This document shows positions 1-6,507 of a stretch of 9,393 nt of DNA, piece by piece. Under the pieces are notes generated by a model. The model did no database searches and was not told the DNA's origin. It saw only the letters and a program-made list of their open reading frames with translations. Every line of letters starts with the position of its first letter. The stretch's first letter is position 1. The DNA is from Treponema sp. GTDB lineage: Bacteria; Spirochaetota; Spirochaetia; Treponematales; Treponemataceae. The translations under genes and the position numbers were made by a program. The stretch covers positions 1 through 9,393 of the forward strand of contig JAFYDO010000108.1 of assembly GCA_017544745.1 (NCBI GenBank), read 5' to 3'.

Positions 1-528
1 ATCTGGTTCCTTTCATTCTTTGGTTGGGCAGACGGCGGTTTTGGAATGCTCGAAGAAGATCAGATGGACTGCAGTATTCTTGCAAAACTTGGTAGTGCAA
101 TTGCCTGGATTTTCTCTCCAATTGGTTGGGGTAACTGGCAGGCAGCCGTTGCTTCTATTACAGGTCTTGTTGCTAAGGAAAACATTGTTGGTACAATGGG
201 TATTCTTTACGGCGGCGAGTCAACCTGGGCTAACATGGCAGCTGCATTCACAGCACCTGCAGGTCTTTCATTCCTGATTTTCAACCTCTTGTGTGCTCCT
301 TGTTTTGCCGCAATTGGTGCCATCAAGCGCGAAATGAACAGCCGCAAATGGACCTGGGCCGCAATCGGTTGGGAATGTGGTTTTGCCTACGTTGTTTCCT
401 TCGTTGTTTACCAGTTTGGAAGCATGTTTGGCGGAGCCGGTAATATAGTTGGATTTATTCTTGCCGTTCTGGTTTTGGCAGCGTTTGTTTGGGCGTTGTT
501 CCGTAAACCTAAGGCAATCGTAAAATAA
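1..528 (+). CDS. feoB: Ferrous iron transport protein B, classical type, C-terminal part (5' end outside window)
   Basis: The open frame enters at base 1 with no start codon and ends at TAA 526-528, giving the last 175 residues of a FeoB, the inner-membrane Fe(II) permease. What is visible is the second Gate/FeoB_C half: a membrane-proximal stretch (LAKLGSAIAWIFSPIGWGNW), the motif AAVASITGLVAKENIVGT, and then the conserved LCAPCFAAIGAIKREMNSRK segment. Two further hydrophobic helices and a short basic tail (FRKPKAIVK) finish it. The CAPC motif and the GAIKREM stretch are hallmarks of the FeoB C-terminus. The N-terminal G-domain must lie to the left of the window. The gene is followed by a hairpin repeat and then by a FeoB-associated Cys-rich gene, which supports the family call. 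It is clearly not part of the second feoB downstream, whose corresponding region reads FNMPCIVALAATYQET. The cell therefore has two different FeoB proteins encoded side by side. Confidence 0.93.
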   Translation: MWFLSFFGWADGGFGMLEEDQMDCSILAKLGSAIAWIFSPIGWGNWQAAVASITGLVAKENIVGTMGILYGGESTWANMAAAFTAPAGLSFLIFNLLCAPCFAAIGAIKREMNSRKWTWAAIGWECGFAYVVSFVVYQFGSMFGGAGNIVGFILAVLVLAAFVWALFRKPKAIVK

Positions 529-536
529 ATTTAAAA

Positions 537-563
537 GGGTCCCTTCGACAAGCTCAGGGACCC
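537..563. repeat. Palindromic dispersed repeat (hairpin) between feoB and the Cys-rich gene
   Basis: The arms GGGTCCCT (537-544) and AGGGACCC (556-563) are perfect 8-bp inverted repeats around an 11-base loop. Read on the minus strand, its core CCCTGAGCTTGTCGAAGGG matches CCCTGAACTTGTTTCAGGG inside the ABC transporter gene (8489-8507) at 15 of 19 positions, so the two are probably members of one repeat family. The hairpin ends five bases before the ribosome binding site of the next gene. No T-run follows, so a simple terminator is unlikely; an effect on mRNA stability or on translation of the next gene is possible. Confidence 0.75.
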
Positions 564-577
564 CCGTGGAGGCATAT

Positions 578-766
578 ATGGGAACAATCATCATCTCACT
601 CATACTCATAGTTATTGTTGCTATTGTCATTGCCTCCATCATAAAAGACAAACGCAGTGGCCGTCATCCCTCCTGTGGCGGCAACTGCGGTTCCTGCGGG
701 CATACCTCATGCACAGCATATCCAAATGCCCGCGCCTTTCTTGAGAATCAGAAGTCTCAAAAATAA
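578..766 (+). CDS. FeoB-associated Cys-rich membrane protein (62 aa)
   Basis: This small protein has one N-terminal membrane helix (about residues 4-22, almost all I/V/L/A), a basic stretch KDKRSGRH, and then four cysteines in PSCGGNCGSCGHTSC (C33, C37, C40, C45). This layout is that of the small Cys-rich proteins found beside feoB in many anaerobes. Their function is not firmly established; handling of Fe(II) or an Fe-S cluster at the cytoplasmic face of the FeoB pore is the usual proposal. The start at ATG 578 is preferred because GGAGG (568-572) lies five bases upstream. An in-frame GTG at 566 would overlap that ribosome binding site. The gene lies between the two feoB genes and 13 bases before feoA, so it is almost certainly in the feo operon. 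Its first ten bases (ATGGGAACAA) and its anchor resemble those of the HMA protein at 3404. Confidence 0.85.
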   Translation: MGTIIISLILIVIVAIVIASIIKDKRSGRHPSCGGNCGSCGHTSCTAYPNARAFLENQKSQK

Positions 767-779
767 TTAGAGGTTATTA

Positions 780-1022
780 ATGAAAAAATTATCAGAACTC
801 AATAAAGATAACAGCGGAGTTATCGCTAATGTTAACGGTGATTCGCGCTTTGTAAGTAGAATTACATCTATTGGACTTACTCCGGGCTGCAGTCTTACAG
901 TAATCAAAAATGAAAAACGTCGTCCTATTCTTGTGTACTCAAGAGATACAATGATTGCACTTAACCGCAATGAATGTGACTTAATTGACGTAGAAGAAAT
1001 TGCACAAGGAGCAGCCGTATGA
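780..1022 (+). CDS. feoA: Ferrous iron transport protein A
   Basis: This 80-residue protein has the small SH3-like beta-barrel pattern of FeoA: a KKLSELNKDNSGVIANV start, then RITSIGLTPGCSLTVIKN, where the LTPG turn is the most conserved FeoA feature, then PILVYSRDTMIALNRNECDLIDVE. FeoA is a cytosolic partner thought to bind the FeoB G-domain or its membrane-proximal face and to support Fe(II) uptake. AGAGG (769-773) lies six bases before the ATG. The last four bases, ATGA (1019-1022), overlap the start of the second feoB, indicating translational coupling. The order feoA-feoB suggests that this FeoA serves mainly the second FeoB, although the first FeoB is in the same run of genes. The acidic tail ends at GAAV; nothing appears truncated. 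Confidence 0.9.
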   Translation: MKKLSELNKDNSGVIANVNGDSRFVSRITSIGLTPGCSLTVIKNEKRRPILVYSRDTMIALNRNECDLIDVEEIAQGAAV

Positions 1023-3043
1023 CAGAAAAAAACGAGACAGTAATCGCTTTGTTAGGTCAGCCTAACTCAGGTAAATCAACTTTGTTTAATGCACTTACAG
1101 GTCTTAAACAGCACGTAGGAAACTGGCCTGGAAAAACAGTAGAGAAAAAAGAAGGAAATTTTGAATATAACGGTAAAAAATATCTTGTTGCAGACTTGCC
1201 TGGAACCTACAGTCTTTCTGCAAACTCAGATGAAGAAATTATTACCCGTGATTATATTGCAGGTGGAAAAGCAGATGTTGTTTGTATTCTTGCAGACAGC
1301 TCGCAGCTTGAACGCAGCCTTTATATGCTTGCAGATTATGCCGGAATTACAGTACCAACCTTTTTGCTTTTGAACATGAGCGATGTTGCCGCAGAACAGG
1401 GCAAGCAGATAAACGCCGACGCTATTCAGAAAAAACTTGGCATTCCTGTAGTTCTCTTTTCTGCACAGGACAGAAAAAATTATGAAGGATTTTATCAGGC
1501 TCTGGAACAGGCTGTAACACAAAAGACATCATTGTCTGCTGCTTCGCTTGAAGCAAAGTATCAGACAATTCCTGCTTACGAAGAAGTGAAGGCTTTTGTA
1601 AAAGACAATGTAATTCCGGGTTATTCAGCAACCTGGCTTACCGCAAAAGCAATAGAAGGTGATGCTCCGGTAGTTGCAAAAATCAGAGACTCTCTGGACG
1701 ATGCAAAGAGCACACAATTCGAGGCGGTCCTTGCAAAAATCTCAAAGGGTGTTCTTCTTACCGGTGAGAAAAAGTTTGCCTGGATAGACAGTCTTTTGGA
1801 AGGTGCAGTTGTTTCTCAAAAAAATACACGCCAGCTCGGCAAGTTTGACCGTATGATAACACACCGCGTCTGGGGCAAACCTGTTGTTGTTCTTACAATT
1901 TTGTTTGGACTTATTGCCTCCTTTATTCCGGCGCTGCCTTTTATGGGTCTTGGTTCTGCAATCGGTGCTCTGGTAAATCCTGTAAGTAAAGCTCTGTCTG
2001 GTGCAGGCTGTCCTGCATTTATTACAGCAATCATTTGTGACGTAGTTATCAACTCGCTCAGCTTTATCTTAAAGATGCTTGGCTTTGTTTTTGGCGTAAC
2101 ACTTGTATTCGGTTTGCTCGAAGAAGTTGGTGTTATGGCCCGAATCTCTTATGTATTTGACAACACCATGTCCAGGCTTGGACTTCAGGGAAAATCAATC
2201 ATGCCGTTCCTTGTAAGCTTTGGTTGTACAATGGGTGGTGCTGCCGGTGCCCGCGTAATTGATAACTGGGGTCAGAAGGTTTTGACAATTGCACTTGCAT
2301 GGGCAATTCCTTGTGGTGCTGCATGGGCAGTAGTTCCAATGCTTTCTACAGTATGGTTTGGAGCAGGTGCTCCGCTTGTAATTGTTGCTGTTCTTGCCGT
2401 TATGGTACTTCATATGTGGATTACTTCAAAAGTATTCGGTCGTTCTCTTGTTAAAAAAGAGGATCGCTGCGGTATGATTATGGAGCTTCCTCCATATCAT
2501 AAGCCGCGCTGGGGAAGCCTTTTCCGTTATGTTCTTGGACGCACAAAAGATACCTTCTTCCGTGTACTTAAAGTAATTCTTATTGTTTCCTTTGTATTCT
2601 GGCTGCTTACTTATACAAGCTCCGGTACAATGGACAATTCCATTATGTACAAAATTGGTCAGGCAATTGAACCTGTTACAAAAATATTTGGTCTTGGCTG
2701 GAAAACCTTTATGGCTTTCATAGTTTCTTCACTTGGTAAGGAAGGAGCAATTGGCGTATTGAGTACAATCTTTACAGACCACAGCATGATTACAGTCGGA
2801 AGCACAGTAGCCGGCGGCGCAGTTGCAAACATCAATGAGCTGCTTGTTGCCAACGTTGCCAAGCCTGAAGCACTTGCCTTTATTTTTGCAATTACCTTTA
2901 ATATGCCTTGTATTGTAGCGCTTGCTGCAACCTATCAGGAAACACACTCTGCAAAGTGGACAACACTTATTGCCTTGTATTATACTTTCGGAGCCCTGGT
3001 AATTGCATGTGTAGCATATCATATTGGATTGCTTATTTGGTAA
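1019..3043 (+). CDS. feoB: FeoB-family ferrous iron (or related metal) permease, second and divergent type, 674 aa
   Basis: The N-terminal G-domain is complete: G1 GQPNSGKS (13-20), a switch I region with NWPGKT (T40), G3 DLPG (59-62), G4 NMSD (119-122) and a G5-like SAQ (148-150). A helical linker rich in E/K/A follows to about residue 280. The membrane part starts near residue 288 with two Gate/Nucleos_recept-like halves: LLEEVGVMARISYVFDNTMS, then FLVSFGCTMGGAAGARVIDN, and near the C-terminus FNMPCIVALAATYQET. In classical FeoB the first core motif reads GCNVPAIMATR and the second reads CAPCFAAIGA. Here the cysteines (C403 and C631) are kept but the neighbours are changed to glycine-rich residues, so metal choice or gating may differ. 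The length is near usual for the family. AAGGAG (1006-1011) lies seven bases before the ATG, which overlaps feoA by four bases. Fe(II) is the likely substrate because feoA precedes it; Mn(II) or another divalent metal remains possible. Confidence 0.9.
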   Translation: MTEKNETVIALLGQPNSGKSTLFNALTGLKQHVGNWPGKTVEKKEGNFEYNGKKYLVADLPGTYSLSANSDEEIITRDYIAGGKADVVCILADSSQLERSLYMLADYAGITVPTFLLLNMSDVAAEQGKQINADAIQKKLGIPVVLFSAQDRKNYEGFYQALEQAVTQKTSLSAASLEAKYQTIPAYEEVKAFVKDNVIPGYSATWLTAKAIEGDAPVVAKIRDSLDDAKSTQFEAVLAKISKGVLLTGEKKFAWIDSLLEGAVVSQKNTRQLGKFDRMITHRVWGKPVVVLTILFGLIASFIPALPFMGLGSAIGALVNPVSKALSGAGCPAFITAIICDVVINSLSFILKMLGFVFGVTLVFGLLEEVGVMARISYVFDNTMSRLGLQGKSIMPFLVSFGCTMGGAAGARVIDNWGQKVLTIALAWAIPCGAAWAVVPMLSTVWFGAGAPLVIVAVLAVMVLHMWITSKVFGRSLVKKEDRCGMIMELPPYHKPRWGSLFRYVLGRTKDTFFRVLKVILIVSFVFWLLTYTSSGTMDNSIMYKIGQAIEPVTKIFGLGWKTFMAFIVSSLGKEGAIGVLSTIFTDHSMITVGSTVAGGAVANINELLVANVAKPEALAFIFAITFNMPCIVALAATYQETHSAKWTTLIALYYTFGALVIACVAYHIGLLIW

Positions 3044-3044
3044 T

Positions 3045-3341
3045 ATGGAACAATTACTGGCTTTATTAAAAGACGGGCGTTCCCGTACAATCGAAATGCT
3101 GGCTGCCGAGTTGAACACAAGCACCGACGATATCGAACGCAAAATAGATTTTCTGGAACGTGCAGGTCTTATCCGCCGTGTGGCAACTTCTTTCCCAAAC
3201 GGAGAGTCGCTGCTAACGGCAGGTAAAAATCCAGCTGCAAAACCATCCTGTTCGGGACATTGTTCGTCCTGTTCAGGATGTGCCGCCTGTATGCCAAAGG
3301 GCGGTTTTAAAAATATGGGTGCAATGTGGGAAGTTTTGTAG
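3045..3341 (+). CDS. feoC: FeoC-like winged-helix protein with Cys cluster (98 aa)
   Basis: Residues 1-50 form a small winged-helix pattern (LLALLKDGRSRTIEMLAAELNTSTDDIERKIDFLERAGLIRRV), as in FeoC and MarR/DeoR-like domains. After a linker, five cysteines appear in the order C-x3-C-x2-C-x2-C-x2-C (C69, C73, C76, C79, C82), a likely Fe-S or Fe(II) binding loop. In Enterobacteria, FeoC binds an oxygen-sensitive Fe-S cluster and contacts the FeoB G-domain, modulating its turnover. Here the protein is longer and the cysteines follow the winged helix as a tail. The ATG lies one base after the feoB stop, with only a weak ribosome binding site, so translation probably depends on re-initiation by ribosomes leaving feoB. 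An in-frame ATG at 3024 inside feoB would add seven residues but is less likely. The C-terminus is GGFKNMGAMWEVL. A stand-alone DNA-binding role cannot be excluded. Confidence 0.75.
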   Translation: MEQLLALLKDGRSRTIEMLAAELNTSTDDIERKIDFLERAGLIRRVATSFPNGESLLTAGKNPAAKPSCSGHCSSCSGCAACMPKGGFKNMGAMWEVL

Positions 3342-3403
3342 ATACCTTAGAAAAATTTGGACTTCTTTCACTAAGATACTTATATAAAGAGGGTAAAACT
3401 ATC

Positions 3404-3775
3404 ATGGGAACAACAATCGTAATTTTAGTTCTGCTGGCAATTGTAGTAATGGCAATTTTTAGTATCCGTAAACGCATTAAGTATGGGTCTTCCTGCTGTG
3501 GCACCCATGATGCAACCCCCGCAAAAATCCGCGTAGCCGACACTAACAAGGATCACTACCCATATATATACACTTTAACAATTGACGGAATGCACTGTTC
3601 CAACTGCGTACGTCACGTGGAAAATGCGCTCAACTGTCATGAAGGAATCTGGGCAACTGTTGATCTTGAGAAAAACATTACGCTTGTCCGCGCCAAAACT
3701 CCTCAGGAACGAAAACACCTTTCAGAAATCATTGCCGACGAAGGCTATACATTGATAGACTTTAGTCATAACTAA
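3404..3775 (+). CDS. Membrane-anchored protein with C-terminal heavy-metal-associated (HMA) domain (123 aa)
   Basis: An N-terminal membrane helix (about residues 4-21) is followed by a basic stop-transfer stretch (RKRIKYG) and a CC pair (31-32). A linker leads to an HMA fold from about residue 54 to the end, with the metal-binding loop GMHCSNC (62-68) and the usual ferredoxin-like alternation to IIADEGYTLIDF. HMA domains bind Cu(I), Zn(II) or similar soft metals through the two cysteines and pass them between chaperones and P-type ATPases. The anchor resembles that of the Cys-rich Feo protein at 578, so this looks like a fusion of the two. ATG 3404 is chosen because AGAGGG (3388-3393) stands ten bases before it and the protein then begins with the membrane helix. 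An in-frame start at 3326 would overlap the FeoC-like gene and add 26 non-hydrophobic residues. Its last codons contain a predicted operator (3761-3776). Confidence 0.75.
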   Translation: MGTTIVILVLLAIVVMAIFSIRKRIKYGSSCCGTHDATPAKIRVADTNKDHYPYIYTLTIDGMHCSNCVRHVENALNCHEGIWATVDLEKNITLVRAKTPQERKHLSEIIADEGYTLIDFSHN

Positions 3776-3776
3776 C
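3761..3776. promoter_or_regulatory. Predicted operator upstream of the DtxR-family gene
   Basis: TTTAGTCATAACTAAC contains TTAGT and ACTAA as perfect inverted arms around CATA. It matches the operator at 6620-6635 at 13 of 16 positions and covers the end of the HMA gene. It abuts the predicted -35 of the regulator gene, as expected for autoregulation. That it is partly coding makes chance resemblance possible; the match to two non-coding sites argues against chance. Confidence 0.55.
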
Positions 3777-3778
3777 TC

Positions 3779-3807
3779 TTGTCGCGGTTTGTTTAGTAGT
3801 GTATACT
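3779..3807 (+). promoter_or_regulatory. Predicted sigma70-type promoter for the DtxR-family gene
   Basis: TTGTCG (3779-3784) and TATACT (3802-3807) are separated by 17 bases, matching the consensus -35 at four and the consensus -10 at five of six positions. The expected transcription start near 3813 would leave a very short leader containing the ribosome binding site AAGAGG (3814-3819). The operator-like palindrome lies immediately upstream. Read-through from the feo operon is also likely, since no terminator is seen before it. Confidence 0.45.
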
Positions 3808-3825
3808 TATCTCAAGAGGTTGCAA

Positions 3826-4200
3826 ATGACTATTAAAGAATCTGCGGAAATGTATCTTGAAACAATTTTGGTGCTTTCTAAGAAGGGAGCAGTTCGTTCA
3901 ATTGATGTTGCAAAGGAAATGAACTTTTCACGTCCTTCCGTAAGTATTGCCCTTCATAATCTTGAAAAAGAATCTTATATTTCTATCGAAAAAGATCAGA
4001 CTGTAAAGCTTTTGCCAAAGGGTCTGGATATTGCAAAAACTATTTATGAGCGCCACACAGTTCTTACAGAATTCCTTGAACAGCTTGGCGTAAAAACTGC
4101 TATTGCCGCAGCCGATGCCTGCAAGATTGAGCACGATATCAGTCCGGAATCTTTTAAAGCAATCAAAAAGCTTGTAAAACAGAATAAAGAATCAAAATAA
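3826..4200 (+). CDS. DtxR/MntR-family metal-dependent transcriptional repressor, iron-type ligand set (124 aa)
   Basis: The protein begins with SAEMYLETILVL and a winged helix (SIDVAKEMNFSRPSVSIALHNLEKESYI), followed by a helical dimerisation and metal-binding part (ERHTVLTEFLEQLGV ... ACKIEHDIS). Aligned by eye with DtxR and MntR, the metal residues are M9, E12, H77, C99, E102 and H103. Manganese-sensing MntR has Asp and Glu where this protein has M9 and C99; the Met and Cys are those of the iron-sensing DtxR/IdeR primary site (M10, C102). Fe(II) is therefore the likely corepressor. The length is that of the short MntR-like form, without a C-terminal SH3-like domain. ATG 3826 has AAGAGG six bases upstream; an in-frame GTG at 3799 lies inside the predicted promoter. 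The stop codon overlaps the next gene's start (TAATG). It probably represses the feo genes, itself and perhaps the gpmA-ABC unit. Confidence 0.88.
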   Translation: MTIKESAEMYLETILVLSKKGAVRSIDVAKEMNFSRPSVSIALHNLEKESYISIEKDQTVKLLPKGLDIAKTIYERHTVLTEFLEQLGVKTAIAAADACKIEHDISPESFKAIKKLVKQNKESK

Positions 4201-5690
4201 TGCACGTTGACGTAGAGGATCCGGGAATCAAAAAAAAGAACCTGTGGTTTTTTCCGCTTGGAACTGTAGGCAGGGATATGGTTTACACCATGTTCACAAG
4301 CTTTATATATCTTTATGTTTTGTATACAAAAGAACTTACGGACGCACAGGTTGTTGCAATAACAATGATTATGGTTGCTGCCCGTATTTTTGATGCATTT
4401 AATGATCCGATTATGGGAAACCTCATAGAGCGCACGCGTTCAAAATGGGGTAAGTTTAAGCCGTGGATGCTCGCGGGAAGTCTGTCTACATCCATTGTTG
4501 TTTACCTTGCGTTCAGTACAAGATTGAGCGGCTGGGCTTTTGTTGCCTTTTTTGGTGTGATTTACTTTTTGTACAGCATCACTTTTACAATGAATGATAT
4601 TTCTTACTGGGGTATGATTCCGGCAATTTCAAGGACAAGTAATTCCAGAAATCAGTTTACAGCACGCACTACACTTTTTGCGGGGGTAGGGGCAACTCTT
4701 GCGGGACTTTTGATTCCAATGTTCACAGCGGGCAAGATGCAGCTGGGTGGTAATGCAAATTCTGCTTATTCTATAATTGCGCTGGTTGTCGGGCTTTTGT
4801 CACCGCTCTTTGTTTTGTTCACACTTTTTGGTGCAAAAGAAAACCGCGATGATATGGAAAAGCCTGCAGACAAGGTTTCGTTCAAGCTCATTGCAGATAC
4901 AATTTTTGGAAATGACCAGCTGCGTTGGATGGTTTTAATATACCTGCTTCATCAGATTGCAAACAACCTCATCATCGGTGGTATTGGAGCAAACTACGTG
5001 TACTTCCGTTACGGTTATGAAGGCGGACTTTATTCGCTGTTCTCTACTGTGGGCATGGCTGCTACTGCACTTTTGATGGTGTTCTATCCTGCTATTTCCA
5101 GAAAATTAACCCGCAAGGCTTTTTTAAGAGTTCTGGTTTATGTTGCTGCCGTGGGCTGTGTGCTCATGCTTGTTTCGGGGCTCGTTATGCCTGCAAACAT
5201 GGCTGCGTTCTGGGTGCTTACAATTGGTTATATGCTGCTGGCATTCGGTTTGTACGGCTTCCACCTTGTTCTGATGATTTCCATTTTTAATACAGTTGAA
5301 TATAACGAGCTTAAGAAGGGTAGTCGCCGCGAAGGAATTATTACTTCCATCCGTCCATTTATTACAAAGCTTGGCTGTGCGCTGGTTGTTGTAATTACTT
5401 CTCTTTGTTATCTGCTTTTCCGCGTAACTGATTTTACAAATAAGATTGCAGGTTTTGAACAGGCCGCTAATCAGAACCTTATAGATGTTGCAACTAAGAA
5501 CGCCCAAATTGCACAGGTGATTCAGAATGTTGGAAAGAGGCAGTCTGTGGGTATGCTTCTGTTTATGGTTTTTGTTCCGCTTGTACTTCTGTTGATTTCT
5601 TATCTTTTGTATGTCCGCTTTTATAAACTGGATGAAGAACAATATGCCCAGATTTTGAGTGAACTTGAGGCACAACACAACGCAAACTAA
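4200..5690 (+). CDS. GPH-family (glycoside-pentoside-hexuronide:cation) symporter, MFS type, 496 aa
   Basis: The sequence shows about twelve hydrophobic segments and two GPH landmarks: RIFDAFNDPIMGNLIERTRS followed by KWGKFKPW (about residues 62-89), and EYNELKKGSRREG (367-379) in the central C-half loop, followed by a conserved helix. These motifs are typical of melibiose, xyloside and glucuronide carriers that import sugars or glycosides with Na+ or H+. The length (496) is near the family norm of about 450-500, with a longer basic N-terminus (IKKKNLWF) and a charged C-terminal tail. The start codon shares one base with the DtxR-family stop (TAATG) and there is only a weak ribosome binding site, so translation is probably coupled to the regulator. 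A deacetylase gene follows 15 bases later. The substrate cannot be told from sequence; an N-acetylated sugar or glycoside would fit that neighbour, but this is inference. Confidence 0.87.
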   Translation: MHVDVEDPGIKKKNLWFFPLGTVGRDMVYTMFTSFIYLYVLYTKELTDAQVVAITMIMVAARIFDAFNDPIMGNLIERTRSKWGKFKPWMLAGSLSTSIVVYLAFSTRLSGWAFVAFFGVIYFLYSITFTMNDISYWGMIPAISRTSNSRNQFTARTTLFAGVGATLAGLLIPMFTAGKMQLGGNANSAYSIIALVVGLLSPLFVLFTLFGAKENRDDMEKPADKVSFKLIADTIFGNDQLRWMVLIYLLHQIANNLIIGGIGANYVYFRYGYEGGLYSLFSTVGMAATALLMVFYPAISRKLTRKAFLRVLVYVAAVGCVLMLVSGLVMPANMAAFWVLTIGYMLLAFGLYGFHLVLMISIFNTVEYNELKKGSRREGIITSIRPFITKLGCALVVVITSLCYLLFRVTDFTNKIAGFEQAANQNLIDVATKNAQIAQVIQNVGKRQSVGMLLFMVFVPLVLLLISYLLYVRFYKLDEEQYAQILSELEAQHNAN

Positions 5691-5705
5691 TTACGGAGAC
5701 AGACG

Positions 5706-6479
5706 ATGGGAATTACAAAACTTGCTTTGCGTATTGCCGCTCCATTTCCAAAGGTAAACAGTTTTGAAAAATATCTTTTTGTAGGTCCGCACCCTGATGA
5801 TATTGAGATTGGGGCAGGGGCTACGGTAGCTGCTCTGGCTGCTCAGGGAAAGAAGATTTGCTTTTTGATTTGCACCGATGGCCGTTATGGCACTATGAAT
5901 ATGAAGGAACCGGTTACGGAGGAAGAGCTTATAGCAATTCGTAAGGATGAAGCAATTCGTTCTGCGGCAGCGCTTGGTGTTACCGACGTGAGATTCCTCG
6001 GGCTTTCTGACGGTGGCTTTTATGATAGCGATGACTTGATTAAGCAGATTGCGGATGTGATTTCTTCGTTTCAACCTGATGTAATTTTTGCGCCGGATCC
6101 TGCACCTGCCAGTGAATGTCATGTCGACCACTTGAATGTTGGTAAGGCGGTTCGCACTCTTGCTGTTAATTCTGCCGTTCCGGGTATTATGAACAAGCTT
6201 GGCGCGTCGGCTGTCCCACTACAAGCAGTTGCTTTTTATATGACCGCTAAGCCGAATGTGTTTATGAAAACGACAGGGTTTGTCAAAAAACAGTTGTCTG
6301 CCCTGTTTGATAATCACTTAAGCCAGTATCCGGAAGGTTGCCCTGACCGTGATGCAATAAAGCTTTACCTTAAACTGCGCGCCAGAGATTTTGGACTGCG
6401 GTCGTTTCACGTGACTGCAGAAGGCTTTAGAATGCTTGGCACAATTCACACGCATTGCCTACCGGAAGCAGGATTGTAA
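5706..6479 (+). CDS. PIG-L/LmbE-family N-acetylglucosamine-type deacetylase (257 aa)
   Basis: The zinc site of the PIG-L/LmbE family is complete: PHPDDIEIGAG (28-38) gives H29, D31 and D32, and HVDH (139-142) gives the later histidine. Between them lie a Rossmann-like core (ICFLICTDGRYGTM), the conserved RKDEAIRSAAALGV helix and the FLGLSDGGF strand. These enzymes remove acetyl groups from N-acetylglucosamine-bearing substrates, for instance in GPI-anchor, mycothiol and bacillithiol synthesis and in antibiotic pathways. There is no signal peptide, so it should act in the cytosol. GGAG (5695-5698) lies seven bases before the ATG. It is the last gene of the unit and ends 28 bases before a strong hairpin. 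Its natural partner is likely the symporter upstream, perhaps acting on an imported acetylated glycoside. A role in thiol or glycoconjugate synthesis is the alternative; the sequence does not decide between them. Confidence 0.83.
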   Translation: MGITKLALRIAAPFPKVNSFEKYLFVGPHPDDIEIGAGATVAALAAQGKKICFLICTDGRYGTMNMKEPVTEEELIAIRKDEAIRSAAALGVTDVRFLGLSDGGFYDSDDLIKQIADVISSFQPDVIFAPDPAPASECHVDHLNVGKAVRTLAVNSAVPGIMNKLGASAVPLQAVAFYMTAKPNVFMKTTGFVKKQLSALFDNHLSQYPEGCPDRDAIKLYLKLRARDFGLRSFHVTAEGFRMLGTIHTHCLPEAGL

Positions 6480-6507
6480 TTTAATTTAACTACCCCAAAA
6501 AAAGGAA

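Noticed and set aside
268..651. Minus-strand open frame across the first feoB end and the palindrome
   Set aside because: It is antisense to two supported genes; its PELVEGT stretch is simply the translated repeat.
3357..3386. Possible promoter TTGGAC - 18 bases - TATATA before the HMA gene
   Set aside because: The match is moderate in AT-rich DNA and the gene fits in the feo operon; no operator or other support was seen.
3792..3809. Half-site-like TTAGT ... ACTTA over the regulator's -10
   Set aside because: The arms are imperfect and the spacing is seven rather than four bases, so it was not counted with the three operators.
3776..3818. Inverted repeat CTCTTG / CAAGAG that could hide the ribosome binding site of the regulator gene
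   Set aside because: The stem is only six bases with a 31-base loop, and a transcript from the predicted promoter would not contain the left arm.
5124..5678. Long minus-strand open frame opposite the GPH symporter
   Set aside because: It lies wholly inside a well-supported gene, has a K/N/C/H-rich low-complexity look and no recognisable motif.
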